From: Tenacibaculum agarivorans
GTDB taxonomy: Bacteria; Bacteroidota; Bacteroidia; Flavobacteriales; Flavobacteriaceae
Assembly: GCF_001936575.1 (NCBI RefSeq)
Contig: NZ_MSMP01000008.1
Coordinates: forward strand, 1 to 64,000
Length of the DNA stretch: 64,000 nt
Direction of reading: 5' to 3'
Shown: one piece after another, positions 46,209-56,094 of the stretch
Layout: every line of letters begins with the position of its first letter
Numbering within the stretch: the stretch's first letter is position 1
Notes under the pieces: model-generated
The model's input: only the letters and a program-made list of their open reading frames with translations
The model's database searches: none
Told to the model about the DNA's origin: nothing
Made by a program: the position numbers and the translations under genes

Positions 46209-46214
46209 AAACTG

Positions 46215-46865
46215 ATGAAAAGTTATTTAACAATCAACTGGAATAAAATGCTGTTATGGATGGTGCCATCTATACTAAGAAAGCAAAAGCACCTATTATT
46301 GCTACAAACTTTTTTAGAACCGCTTTTTAATTTATATCAAACAAATCTGTACAAAACACAACATAGCGGACAAGTAATTTATTTAGAAAAAGTATTAAAT
46401 GAGCAATTCAATCCAGAAAAAAAATACGATCCGAATTACAGTACACAACAAAAAAAACAAGAAGAACTGATATATATAGCCGAATCTTTAAAGCCTAGTT
46501 TACAACACATTTATTTACATGAAGAACATGATCTGGGTTATGAAGCACCTCTAGTTTATAAACGTAATGAAGTGACTCCAGATTCAGGAAAAGGGATGTA
46601 TTTGGTTGGAGTAAAAGATTACACAGAAATAGAATATGCCAATTTCCGAATCATGATTCCAGAATCCTTAAATATTAAAGAGAAACTAGACGGAATTGAA
46701 GGTGCAGAAAAAATTCAAAAACTAACAAACGAATTATATTTTACCGACAACGCAAATTCTCAACATCAAGAATTAGGACCAGTAGATGTAAAAACATCAA
46801 AATTTCATGAGCTAATACGCTTCTATAAGTTAGCAGGAAAAACCTACGAAACCTATAAGTATTAG
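46215..46865 (+). CDS. Baseplate/tail protein in the gpI position
   Basis: 216 residues. I do not recognise a domain with confidence. The N-terminus (NWNKMLLWMVPSILRKQKHL) is helical and the middle contains YLEKVLNEQFNPEKKYDPNY; the C-terminus has FHELIRFYKLAGKTYETYKY. It starts 6 bases after the J-like gene and precedes the fibre genes, the position of P2 gpI or Mu gp48, which link fibres to the baseplate. Confidence 0.6.
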   Translation: MKSYLTINWNKMLLWMVPSILRKQKHLLLLQTFLEPLFNLYQTNLYKTQHSGQVIYLEKVLNEQFNPEKKYDPNYSTQQKKQEELIYIAESLKPSLQHIYLHEEHDLGYEAPLVYKRNEVTPDSGKGMYLVGVKDYTEIEYANFRIMIPESLNIKEKLDGIEGAEKIQKLTNELYFTDNANSQHQELGPVDVKTSKFHELIRFYKLAGKTYETYKY

Positions 46866-46917
46866 TAGATAAACTGATTTCGACTGTTTTTTGATATGTA
46901 AGTTATAGTAGATAAAT

Positions 46918-47011
46918 GATTGTCAGTTCGAGTATCGACCTTTGGGAGATGTATCGAGAACTATTTGATAATGTTTCGATAGTTCTGCTGAATCTGATTC
47001 AGTACATTTTT
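46918..47011. repeat. GTTCGAG/TCGAGAAC interspersed element
   Basis: TCAGTTCGAG near 46921 and ATCGAGAACTA near 46954 are followed by AGTTCT and by the hairpin CTGAATC-T-GATTCAG (46988-47002) and a T-rich tract. GATTCAGTACATTTTT (46996-47011) recurs at 58677-58692. It separates the particle structural genes from the fibre genes and may also end transcription. Confidence 0.6.
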
Positions 47012-47132
47012 TCCCTCCCTTTAGTTTGAAAAACCAATCAATGTGACAAAAAGAATATACAAGTAATTAATTATCATAAGAATAGTAATCGAATTCAGAT
47101 AAATAATAATAAAATCAGAAAAAATTCAAGTT

Positions 47133-49646
47133 ATGAATCATGTAGATTTTACCCAACCGGGTGGATTTCCCCTAGAACAAAATACATTAGCAAGATTACA
47201 AGCAGCATATAAAGATGAGTTATTTATGGTCTTTAAAAAACACTTGGGTGTTAAAGAAGACAAAAATTATCTGTTATATCCAGCATCTAAGGAAGAGAAA
47301 GGATGGTTAATCATTCAAGGAAATTTAATACCTGTAGATGCTATTGAAAATCCTACTGGATTTATTCAAATGACAGAAACACATGATGAGCTTGTTTTTC
47401 GTTCAGGTAAAAAACATAAAGTATTCATAACAAGAGTTGCTGAACATGTAGATAGCATACCAACAGATGTAACAGTATTTCATCAGTTTGAAAAACAAGA
47501 TGTATATGTTACATACTATAAATTAGAAGATTTAGAGGTAATTACCAATATCCCAGATTTAGGGAACATATACTTGCCTCTGGATGGAAGCACCGCAATG
47601 ACTGGGGATTTAAATTTAGGAGGACATAAAATCAGTGCTTTAGATGTACAAGAACAACAACAGGCAACGATTCGTTCGAAAGAAATTCTAATAGGTCATA
47701 CTACAGGAAAAGGAACGGTAACTCCAAGTAATCCATTAGGAAGAGTATTAGTAGATGAAGGAGCTACATTGAGTATTAATCATGAAGCAGACTGGGAATA
47801 TCTTCAATTGAGCGGTAATATAAATATGCCTCAATTACCGGATACTGTTGGGAATGACAAGAATCCAATTTTGGTTGATGAAAATGGCGTATTAACCAGA
47901 AGTAAAGGAAGTTTTGTAGGAAGTATCATTCCAGGATTAATAGCCTTATGGGATCAGGCAGAGATCCCTTTTGGCTGGATTTTATGTGATGGTTACTTAG
48001 GAAGAAGTGTCAACGGCTTTACAATTCCTGATTTACGCAACGACTTTTTTAATAACGTACGATATATTATGTACGTAGGTAGATATAATAAGTATCCAAT
48101 AGTAGATATAAAAAGTACGAAAATAATAAATGATAAAATCGATATAGAACTACCGTGGTTACTAAATGATCCTGAGTATATTACGTTGTTTGGAGAAGTG
48201 AGTGATGAAGATGGAACAGTAGAAAGTTTTAATTGGAGTTATACTACAGTCCCTAGTGGATTAACTTGTACTATAGAGTATCCTGATCCTACTAATAAAC
48301 TAGAATTAAGAGTGAGTGATATTCAAATAGGAGTGTATGTTTTTAAACTTTCAGCAAAAGATAATGAAGGCCTAGAGTGGTTCGATGAAGTTACATTAAA
48401 CGTTACTCCAAATCAACAACCTACCCTCAGAGTAGATGGAAATATTACCCTAAAGGTAAATAAAGACCAAGACACAACTGCAACAACCCTTACTGCTGTT
48501 GTAAGTGATGATAATATACCAGGGATAAAATATGAATGGATTAATTTATCTAATAGTAAGGTAGTTGGAACGGGTAAAGCATATACAACTCCACAATTAA
48601 AAATTGGGACTTATAATTATAAAGTTGTAATAACTGACGATAGAGGACAATCTGAGGAACAAACGGTAACAGTTAATGTAGAAAAAAATAAACAACCGCC
48701 TACAGCTATTATTAATGTAATACCCCGTAATGATTACGATACATCAGTTACTTTGATGGGAGATAAGTCAAAAGATGAAACAAACGGAGATTCAATTATA
48801 GAATATAGTTGGACAAGTAATCCTCCAATATCGATAAATTCCAATAGTACGCCTAATATAACAGTACATGGATTGCAGGTAGGGATAGAATATACATTTA
48901 CACTTACAGTTACAGATTCAGATGGCCAAACGGGAAGTACTAGTACAAAAGTTAAGGTAAGCCCAAAGCCTAATACAAAACCAGTAGTAAAAGCAGGTTT
49001 GGATCAAAGCTTCACAAAAATAGTAGAAAATATAGAATATACAGGAAGTGCTTTAGGTAGTGTAATACTATATGGAGAAATTACTGATAATGAAACAAGT
49101 CCAGAAATACTAGATGCTACTTGGATACAAGAACCAGGAGGAAATACAGCTGTAATTGAATCTGCAAAAAATTATAAGCAATCTAGAGTAAGTAGTTTAC
49201 AGGAAGGTCAGTATAAATTTAAATTACAAGTAGTAGATGGAGTATATACTGTTACTTCTGGAGTACTAACAGTTAATGTTATTAGAAAACCAGAGCTTGT
49301 AATGACTTCACAAGAAGTAGGCCTTGGAGAGTTTTTTATTATAATCACAGGAGTTGCTGGAAAGAAATTCACATTAAAAGGTAAACTTAATACAGATAAA
49401 GCTCTGATGACTCTTGGAACTGGTTCTACAAGTGATTCATCTAAGGAGATAGAATTAACGAATCAACAAATACCAACTGGCCAAATTAGAAAGACATATA
49501 ACGTTTATCTTTCTCCTGGAACAGCTGGTAATAATAGAGATTTAGTCAAAAATCCACTTACTGTATCTGGTAATATAACACTTATAGTAGATGGTAAACT
49601 TGAAGATAGAGTTAATGTCAGACATACATTCGATGGAAGATTTTAG
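47133..49646 (+). CDS. Tail fibre/collar protein with four PKD-like domains
   Basis: 837 residues. The first 160 residues are shared with the next gene (FTQPGGFPLEQNTLARLQAA). Then come a fibre repeat (LDGSTAMTGDLNLGGHKISA), a tail-collar-like region (LIALWDQAEIPFGWILCDG, then IPDLR), and about four immunoglobulin/PKD-like domains (about 330-715; each with a 'VTLTVTDSDGQ' type strand pair). A last beta domain (about 715-837) is shared with the paralogue. It probably forms the receptor-binding appendage of the particle; PKD domains fit binding to a cell surface or polysaccharide. Confidence 0.8.
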   Translation: MNHVDFTQPGGFPLEQNTLARLQAAYKDELFMVFKKHLGVKEDKNYLLYPASKEEKGWLIIQGNLIPVDAIENPTGFIQMTETHDELVFRSGKKHKVFITRVAEHVDSIPTDVTVFHQFEKQDVYVTYYKLEDLEVITNIPDLGNIYLPLDGSTAMTGDLNLGGHKISALDVQEQQQATIRSKEILIGHTTGKGTVTPSNPLGRVLVDEGATLSINHEADWEYLQLSGNINMPQLPDTVGNDKNPILVDENGVLTRSKGSFVGSIIPGLIALWDQAEIPFGWILCDGYLGRSVNGFTIPDLRNDFFNNVRYIMYVGRYNKYPIVDIKSTKIINDKIDIELPWLLNDPEYITLFGEVSDEDGTVESFNWSYTTVPSGLTCTIEYPDPTNKLELRVSDIQIGVYVFKLSAKDNEGLEWFDEVTLNVTPNQQPTLRVDGNITLKVNKDQDTTATTLTAVVSDDNIPGIKYEWINLSNSKVVGTGKAYTTPQLKIGTYNYKVVITDDRGQSEEQTVTVNVEKNKQPPTAIINVIPRNDYDTSVTLMGDKSKDETNGDSIIEYSWTSNPPISINSNSTPNITVHGLQVGIEYTFTLTVTDSDGQTGSTSTKVKVSPKPNTKPVVKAGLDQSFTKIVENIEYTGSALGSVILYGEITDNETSPEILDATWIQEPGGNTAVIESAKNYKQSRVSSLQEGQYKFKLQVVDGVYTVTSGVLTVNVIRKPELVMTSQEVGLGEFFIIITGVAGKKFTLKGKLNTDKALMTLGTGSTSDSSKEIELTNQQIPTGQIRKTYNVYLSPGTAGNNRDLVKNPLTVSGNITLIVDGKLEDRVNVRHTFDGRF

Positions 49647-49695
49647 AGTTTGATTGATCAGATGTATATTATTTTATTTAAATAATTAGAAGAGG

Positions 49696-51240
49696 ATGAA
49701 CACAATTGATTTCACCAAAGCAGGAGGTTTCTTATTAGAGCAAGAAACCTTGGAGATGATGCAAGATTCCTATGCAAAAGATTTATTTAATAGCTTTAAA
49801 AAGCAATTAGGAATTAAAGAAGCACAAAATTACAGTTATAAGCGAGCTACAGCAGATGCATTCGGTTGGATTTCTATTCAAGGAGAATTAATACCAGTTG
49901 TACCTGCTACTAAAATTACGCCGTATGTTGAGGTAAAAACAATATATGAAGCTTTAGTTTTTGGATCTGGAGAACATCGAAAAATATATTCACGTTCAGA
50001 AGCAACTCATATTGATGAAATTCCTTCTATAGTTCCACAACCCATAGAAAATGATGAAGAACGAGTAGAGTTTTCATATCACACTATCGATACTTTTTTG
50101 GAGGTAACTCATATACAAGATTTGTATAAGCACTTACTCCCTTTAGATGGAAGTGGAACTATGCGTGGAGATTTACATTTAGGAGGACATAAAATCAGTA
50201 ATTTAGATGTAAAAGAACAAGAGTTAGCTAAAATAAGAACTGCAGCTTTATTCTTTGGAGAAAATGCACTTGGAAAAACAATTTCTGATCAGAAAAACAG
50301 ACTGGTAATTAATGAAACAGAGGCTTGGTCAAAAGTAGTTTTGCATGGAAAACCAAATCTCACAACAATACCTGAAAATCCAAATACTCATAATCATACC
50401 TTACTTATAGATGGTCAAGGAAATATATCCAAAAGTATAGGAGCGTATATCGGAGGAATTCCATTAGGGTTAATCTTGGCATGGAACACAGATACACCAC
50501 CATACGGATGGGTGTGGTGTGATGGAAATAACGGAAAAACAATTCAAGGAATTAGCATACCAGATTTAAGAGCCTATGCAAAAGGAACGACACAATATAT
50601 CATCTATGTTAGATATACCAATCGTCCACCTGAAGGTTTAGTGATTCAAGGAGAAACTCAATTGACATATACAGCTCAAGAAGGTAGTGCAAGTACTATG
50701 CTTATAGCTTATGCGGAAGATCCTGATGGAGATACGTTAAATTACAATTGGACTATGCTTTCTGGAAGTACAACTATTTCAGAAGTAAATACACCAAAAA
50801 TAGAGTTATTTGGATTAACTGCTGGAACCTATTTGTTTAATGTATCCGCATCAGATAAAGAAAATTTAAAAGTTGAAACCATAGTTACAATTGAAGTAAG
50901 CCAAGTATCTACTTCATCTTTATCGGTAAACAGATTACTAACAGGAGATTTGTTGAAAATAGAATCTTATGAGATAGTGGTTGAAGGAACGCCTAATGAA
51001 GAAATAATATTCTTTGCAAAAATGGAAGAGAATACTTCACAAGGTAATATTCATATTCATACATCAAACTCAGGGCTATTAATTGATGAAAAGGAATTTT
51101 CTCTTGTGTTAAATGCAGATGGAAAAACGTCATTTTTTGTATCTGTTGGAGCAGGAAATACGCCAGGAATAATTAAAGGAAGTATTCAAATTAAAGGAGA
51201 TGATAGTAGCAAAGTTATAGTAGAAGCTATTCAGAGGTAA
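49696..51240 (+). CDS. Second, shorter tail fibre protein with one PKD-like domain
   Basis: 514 residues. It is paralogous to the fibre before it: FTKAGGFLLEQETLEMMQDS at the N-terminus, LDGSGTMRGDLHLGGHKISN, a collar-like segment (LILAWNTDTPPYGWVWCDG, then IPDLRAYAKG) and the same type of C-terminal beta domain (about 405-514). Only one PKD-like domain (about 315-400) lies between. Start is ATG 49696, 50 bases after the first fibre. Two fibre types on one particle could widen the target range or serve as alternative tips. Confidence 0.8.
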   Translation: MNTIDFTKAGGFLLEQETLEMMQDSYAKDLFNSFKKQLGIKEAQNYSYKRATADAFGWISIQGELIPVVPATKITPYVEVKTIYEALVFGSGEHRKIYSRSEATHIDEIPSIVPQPIENDEERVEFSYHTIDTFLEVTHIQDLYKHLLPLDGSGTMRGDLHLGGHKISNLDVKEQELAKIRTAALFFGENALGKTISDQKNRLVINETEAWSKVVLHGKPNLTTIPENPNTHNHTLLIDGQGNISKSIGAYIGGIPLGLILAWNTDTPPYGWVWCDGNNGKTIQGISIPDLRAYAKGTTQYIIYVRYTNRPPEGLVIQGETQLTYTAQEGSASTMLIAYAEDPDGDTLNYNWTMLSGSTTISEVNTPKIELFGLTAGTYLFNVSASDKENLKVETIVTIEVSQVSTSSLSVNRLLTGDLLKIESYEIVVEGTPNEEIIFFAKMEENTSQGNIHIHTSNSGLLIDEKEFSLVLNADGKTSFFVSVGAGNTPGIIKGSIQIKGDDSSKVIVEAIQR

Positions 51241-51572
51241 AACCTTAATTTTTAATTTATATGATATAAAAGATATATAACGAATCTAATTTAAGAAAAA
51301 GAATATCACTTCGATTGATTTTACTGGTGATTGAGTTTATCGAAATCAAAAGTAAAATTGTACTGAATCAAGTTCAGTAGAGTTATCGAGAATAAAATTG
51401 ATCTTAAATATCAATTCAGAAAGTCATAAATAATCGAATTCAATTTTAAAATAATGTATTAATCGTGCATTATGAGATCATAGTCAAACTATGGTAATGG
51501 GATAACTATGTCTTTTTTTAGAAGAATGTAAGCAACGAAAATAAGTATAACTAATAATTAGAAATAGTAAAA
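51241..51572. repeat. Repeat-bearing gap after the fibre genes
   Basis: The 332-base gap holds another member of the TCGA-rich interspersed family: CACTTCGATTGATTTTACTG, TTATCGAAATC, the small palindrome ACTGAA-TCAAG-TTCAGT (near 51362-51378), and ATCGAGAATAA. Near 51480 the short hairpin CATAGT-CAA-ACTATG is followed about 20 bases later by a run of T. No gene is visible. Confidence 0.5.
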
Positions 51573-53663
51573 ATGAAACAAAATTATTTTAAAAAAAGTG
51601 CCACAATTGTATTGGTGTTGTATGGATTATTAAGCACTATTTGGGCAACGGCTCAAGTAAACTTTAAAGTGGGAAATATACTAGCATCTTCTGGAGATGT
51701 TATTGAAGTTCCAGTACTAGTAGAAAACTTCACAGAGATTACAGCTTTTCAATTGGAGATTAATATTCCATTGGACAAAGCTACATTTATGGATGTAACT
51801 AATGTAAATACTGAATTGTTTGAATTTAAGCCTCAAAATTATAATCAAACAGCAGAGGGAGCTATTAAAATTTTATGGGGAGATATTGAATTTAAAGGAA
51901 GAACTGTAGCAGATGGAGAACCTCTGTTTACCATAAAAATGGAAGTAAATACACAAGAGGAAGTATTTGCTATTGATTTAAATTTGAGTAACGCAGCTAA
52001 TACAAAAGAGGTATTAGAAACGACCAAAGAGTCAGGAAGTGTTAGTGTAGATGCCTTACAATTTAAGATGGAAGATCAAATTGTAGGAGTAGGTACTACA
52101 TTTGATATTCCAGTAAAAGCACAAGGATTTTTAAATGTTGCAGGATTTCAATTAAAAATTCAATTTCCTAAAGAGTTTGCTGAGTTTGTAACTATTGAAA
52201 ATCCAAATGCAGCCTTAACTAATTTTGGATCGGCAAACTACTACTCACCAGAACCAGGCTTAATTAATGTAGTATGGGATGAGCCTAGTTTAGTAAGCAC
52301 AACAATAGACAACGATGCGGTATTATTCACAATACAATTAAAAGCAGCTGATACAGCAGGTACGTTTCCAGTAGATATTACAAATACAAGTGTTTTTGAT
52401 AACCAACCCCAAAGCATCTTTTCAATAGATTCTTCAGCAGACATTACAATCAAAGAGTTTGTTACAGTTTCAGGAATAGTTAAGAATGAAAAAGGAGAAG
52501 GTGTTGCTAAAACACTCGTAACACTACAAAATAGTAAAGCAACACAAGAAGTGATCAATAATAATGATGGTACTTTTTCTTTTACAGCACTACCAGGTGA
52601 TAATTTTGAATTAATTCCAACAAGAGAGGAAGAAATTAATAACGGAATTAATGTAGCAGACATTTTAATTACAAGACAGCACATTCTTGGACAAACAACA
52701 TTATCTCCTTATAAAAACATAGCTGCCGACGTAGACAATTCATTAGCTGTAGATGTAGCTGATATTATAACAATACGAAAATTCTTATTAGGTACAGTTA
52801 CTTCTTTTTATCGCAATTGGGTTTTTACACCTGAGAGTTTTAGCTTTCCAGATCCATTAAATCCTTTATCAACAGCTTTTCCAAATACCATTGAATATTC
52901 AATTTTAGATGAGAATAAAGAAGATCAAAATTTTATCGCCATAAAAATAGGAGATGTTAATGATGATCATGATGTGCTTTTAAAAGGAGGAGAAATTACT
53001 ACAGAGTTAGTTATGGAAGACATAAAAGTTTTTTCAGGAAACCAAGTACGTATACCTGTTAAGTCAAAAGAAGGATATATAAATATTGCCGGATGGCAAA
53101 GTACTATTGAGTTTAATCCTGACGTTTTATCGTTTTCAAAAATAGAATCAGGGGTACTTCCAATAACAACAGCAAACTACGGAATGCAAAAAGCAAGTGA
53201 AGGGAAAGTAGCTTTTGTTTATGATCAACAAGCGTCAAAAGGAGAAAGCTTTACAAATAAAGAAACACTTTTTTATTTAGTATTTGATGTGATTGGTGCT
53301 TCAGAAGATAAAAGTGACATTTCATTTACAAATGCTGAAATTCCTACAATGACTTTTTCTGAAGGATTAATACGAGGAGAGTTAGCAGTACAATCGTCAA
53401 AAATTAAGGTAGAAGAGTTAGAAGTGTTTGTTTTTCCTAATCCAGGAACCAAATTTACAATCCAATTTACAACACCAACAGTTAATACTGTAAAGTGGCA
53501 AGTAATGAACATGTCAGGAGCAATACTATTTCAAGAAGAAAGAAATGTAGAAGGAGGAACCAATACAATTCAATTTAATGCTGAGAATTTAGCAAGAGGA
53601 GTATATTTCTTGAACTACGAAATAGGTAATGAGAATAAAAGCCAAAAAATTATTGTAAACTAA
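51573..53663 (+). CDS. Secreted cohesin-like scaffold with dockerin-like module and T9SS sorting domain
   Basis: 696 residues with a signal peptide (to about 28). Two cohesin-like domains (about 29-155 and 160-285; 'GDVIEVPVLVENFTEITAFQ' and 'GTTFDIPVKAQGFLNVAGFQ') are followed by a carboxypeptidase-regulatory-like domain (from about 299) and a dockerin-like part (ADVDNSLAVDVADIITIRKF near 386). A third cohesin-like domain is present (about 485-610) and then a type A T9SS C-terminal domain (VFVFPNPGTKFTIQF, GVYFLNYEIGN, SQKIIVN). It should be exported by the type IX system and fixed to the surface or released. Three genes follow one another closely, so they likely form an operon. Confidence 0.85.
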   Translation: MKQNYFKKSATIVLVLYGLLSTIWATAQVNFKVGNILASSGDVIEVPVLVENFTEITAFQLEINIPLDKATFMDVTNVNTELFEFKPQNYNQTAEGAIKILWGDIEFKGRTVADGEPLFTIKMEVNTQEEVFAIDLNLSNAANTKEVLETTKESGSVSVDALQFKMEDQIVGVGTTFDIPVKAQGFLNVAGFQLKIQFPKEFAEFVTIENPNAALTNFGSANYYSPEPGLINVVWDEPSLVSTTIDNDAVLFTIQLKAADTAGTFPVDITNTSVFDNQPQSIFSIDSSADITIKEFVTVSGIVKNEKGEGVAKTLVTLQNSKATQEVINNNDGTFSFTALPGDNFELIPTREEEINNGINVADILITRQHILGQTTLSPYKNIAADVDNSLAVDVADIITIRKFLLGTVTSFYRNWVFTPESFSFPDPLNPLSTAFPNTIEYSILDENKEDQNFIAIKIGDVNDDHDVLLKGGEITTELVMEDIKVFSGNQVRIPVKSKEGYINIAGWQSTIEFNPDVLSFSKIESGVLPITTANYGMQKASEGKVAFVYDQQASKGESFTNKETLFYLVFDVIGASEDKSDISFTNAEIPTMTFSEGLIRGELAVQSSKIKVEELEVFVFPNPGTKFTIQFTTPTVNTVKWQVMNMSGAILFQEERNVEGGTNTIQFNAENLARGVYFLNYEIGNENKSQKIIVN

Positions 53664-53664
53664 G

Positions 53665-56073
53665 ATGAGAAAGAGAATAATTTTAAGTCTAGTATGCCTA
53701 ATTTTTATTGGCTTACAAAAGATTAAGGCCCAATATGTACAATGGGCATTTAATACCGAGAGTGGAAATTCTAAAGTATTTGGAATGGATATGGATGCTG
53801 ATGGCAATACCTATACAACAGGTCATTATTATTCAGGTATTCAATTAAGTAAACGTCATAGTAATGTCGGTTTTTACATAGCTAAATATGATACAGATGG
53901 AAATGCAGTTTGGTCTCATGTTGCTGGAGCTGGAAATACGAGAGGATTGGCGATTGCAGTAGATAATAATGGAAATAGTTTTGTAGCAGGATATTTTCAA
54001 ACAGATATAACCTTCGGAGAAGGTCCTACACAAGTTACGTTAACAACAACCCAAAATTTTCCAGCAGGTTTCATAGCAAAATATGATTCAAATGGTGTTT
54101 TCTTGTGGGCACAAAAAATACCCGGAGATCAAAATAATGAAGAAATTAGAGAGATTGAGGTGGATCAATCGGGAGATTGTTATGTTTTAGGTACTGCAAA
54201 TGGAAATAATTATTTAGCAAAACACAGTGGTGTTGACGGAAGCGTAATTTGGTCTAGAAATGATACTGGAGCTCAAGATATCAGTACAGATGGAACTAAC
54301 CTATATTTCACAGGTACATTTAGGGGTACAAAAATGTTAGATGGAAACACTATTACCAGTAGTGAGCGATTTAAAACTAATATTTTCTATGGTAAAATGA
54401 ACGGTGGAGGAAGCATAATTTCATTATTGAGCAGTGGTGGAATAAATACTTCGGATGCAGTTCGAATCTCAAGTGATACATCGGGTAATGTGTATATTTT
54501 AGGAAGTAGATTCAGAGAAGAATCAAGCTTTGGAGGAAATCCATTGACATATAAAGATTTTAATAACATTTTTATTGCAAAATTTGGAGCTTCAGGAAAT
54601 CAACTTTGGGCAAGACAGGCAGATGGAGTAGGTAATCCAGGTCCTGCAGCTAGAGATATTGTTGCAGATGAGTATGGAGTATATATTACAGGATATTTTC
54701 ATACAACATTGGATTTTGGAAGTGTTGTTGTGAAAGGAAAAAATGCATTTTCAATACTATTTAAATCATATGTAGCAAAGTATGATATCAATGGAAGTAA
54801 TCAATGGGTAAAAGTTTCTGGAGGTGTAAGTTTTGATGAACCTTATAGAGTAGCAACAAACGGAAAAGGAAAAGTTACCATTTCAGGAAGAACAGGAGCG
54901 AAAGCTACGTATGAATGCGTAGAGTTAGATTATGCTTCGCAGTCGTATTGGGGGTATAATGTACGTTATCATGATGCAACACATCCTTTAGCAGGTAGTT
55001 TGCCTGCAAATGCAGCACAAAAGCCAGCACCAGCAAATCCTATATCAGGAGATACCGTAGTATGTGCAGGTCAAAGTGGAGTTATATATACTACTGATCC
55101 TATTACACAAGGAAATGTAATTTATTATAAATGGGAGTTACCCGCAGGAGCGACTATAATTTCAGGAAAAGATACGAATTCTATTACTGTAGATTTCTCA
55201 GGAAGTGCAACTAGTGGAATTATAAAAGTTTCAGGAGTTAGTTTGTCTTGTGAGTCTGAGCCTGCAGAATTAGCGCTACAAGTTAAAAATATACCTTCAA
55301 ATAGTGGAATGGTAAAAGGATTGACGCAAGTAGTATCCGGTCAAACTAATGTAACATATACTCTTGAAGGAGTAAGTGATGCAGATCAATATCAATGGAC
55401 ATTGCCTTCAGGGATTACTTCATCTAGTGGAACAACTACAACCACATCAAATTCAATACAACTAAATTTTCCTAATGCATCGGGTCAAGGTACGCTGCAA
55501 GTAAAAGGAGTAAATAGTTGTGGAGAAAGTAATGTGTATGCTTTAGATATAACCTATCAAGCTTTTTCAATTAGTGGAAATATTATTAATGAAAAAGGAA
55601 ACGCTATTTCGGATGTAAATTTGGTGTTGACTACAGGTACTGATAAGCAAGAACAATTAACAAGCACTGGGACGTATCAATTTTTATCATTATCAAGAGA
55701 AGATTACATACTAAAACCAGAAAGAAATGACGCCGATCTAGATCCAACAGTAGGTTTTTTCGACTATGTAACATTATTGCAATATAATGCTGGATTTGCA
55801 ACATTGAACGCTTATAAAACTATAGCTGCTGACCTAAATAATGATAATAAAGTTACTAATGACGATCTTAATTTACTACAAAATATTTTAAATGATGTAA
55901 CTACTCCAATAATTACTTGGCGATTTGTTCCAGAAAATTACATGTTTACAGATACAAATCTGCCATTTACTTCAGGAATTGCTTTTCCAGAGGAATTACA
56001 ATATACACCATTGAATGGGGAGAAAGTAGATCAAAACTTTATAGCAATACCTGTAGGTAAACTAGTCAATTAA
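53665..56073 (+). CDS. Secreted beta-propeller-like protein with PKD-like domains and dockerin-like C-terminus
   Basis: 802 residues, starting 1 base after the previous stop. A signal peptide ends near IKAQ. Residues 30-450 contain SBBP-type repeats (recurring 'D..GN.Y..G.F' and 'AKYD..G...W' units). Two PKD-like domains lie between about 465 and 625 (ISGDTVVCAGQSGVIYTTDP, TNVTYTLEGVSDADQYQWTL). The C-terminus (from about 636) is the carboxypeptidase-regulatory plus dockerin-like module with a calcium-loop-like DLNNDNKVTNDDL (near 723). No T9SS sorting domain is seen, so it may depend on another protein for surface retention. Confidence 0.8.
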   Translation: MRKRIILSLVCLIFIGLQKIKAQYVQWAFNTESGNSKVFGMDMDADGNTYTTGHYYSGIQLSKRHSNVGFYIAKYDTDGNAVWSHVAGAGNTRGLAIAVDNNGNSFVAGYFQTDITFGEGPTQVTLTTTQNFPAGFIAKYDSNGVFLWAQKIPGDQNNEEIREIEVDQSGDCYVLGTANGNNYLAKHSGVDGSVIWSRNDTGAQDISTDGTNLYFTGTFRGTKMLDGNTITSSERFKTNIFYGKMNGGGSIISLLSSGGINTSDAVRISSDTSGNVYILGSRFREESSFGGNPLTYKDFNNIFIAKFGASGNQLWARQADGVGNPGPAARDIVADEYGVYITGYFHTTLDFGSVVVKGKNAFSILFKSYVAKYDINGSNQWVKVSGGVSFDEPYRVATNGKGKVTISGRTGAKATYECVELDYASQSYWGYNVRYHDATHPLAGSLPANAAQKPAPANPISGDTVVCAGQSGVIYTTDPITQGNVIYYKWELPAGATIISGKDTNSITVDFSGSATSGIIKVSGVSLSCESEPAELALQVKNIPSNSGMVKGLTQVVSGQTNVTYTLEGVSDADQYQWTLPSGITSSSGTTTTTSNSIQLNFPNASGQGTLQVKGVNSCGESNVYALDITYQAFSISGNIINEKGNAISDVNLVLTTGTDKQEQLTSTGTYQFLSLSREDYILKPERNDADLDPTVGFFDYVTLLQYNAGFATLNAYKTIAADLNNDNKVTNDDLNLLQNILNDVTTPIITWRFVPENYMFTDTNLPFTSGIAFPEELQYTPLNGEKVDQNFIAIPVGKLVN

Positions 56074-56094
56074 TCTAAGAGAAAAGAAATTACA

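Noticed and set aside
36165..51240. Interpretation as a complete prophage
   Set aside because: No integrase, repressor, replication, terminase, portal, capsid or lysis gene is present; flanking genes are ordinary host genes and no attachment repeats were found.
36165..51240. Interpretation as a standard extracellular contractile injection system (Afp/PVC/MAC type)
   Set aside because: The AAA ATPase typical of those loci is absent from this stretch, and gene order plus the G/GT frameshift follow Mu/P2-like tails instead.
52241..52684. 147-codon open frame on the minus strand
   Set aside because: It is antisense to the cohesin-like protein, with low-complexity composition and no plausible start context.
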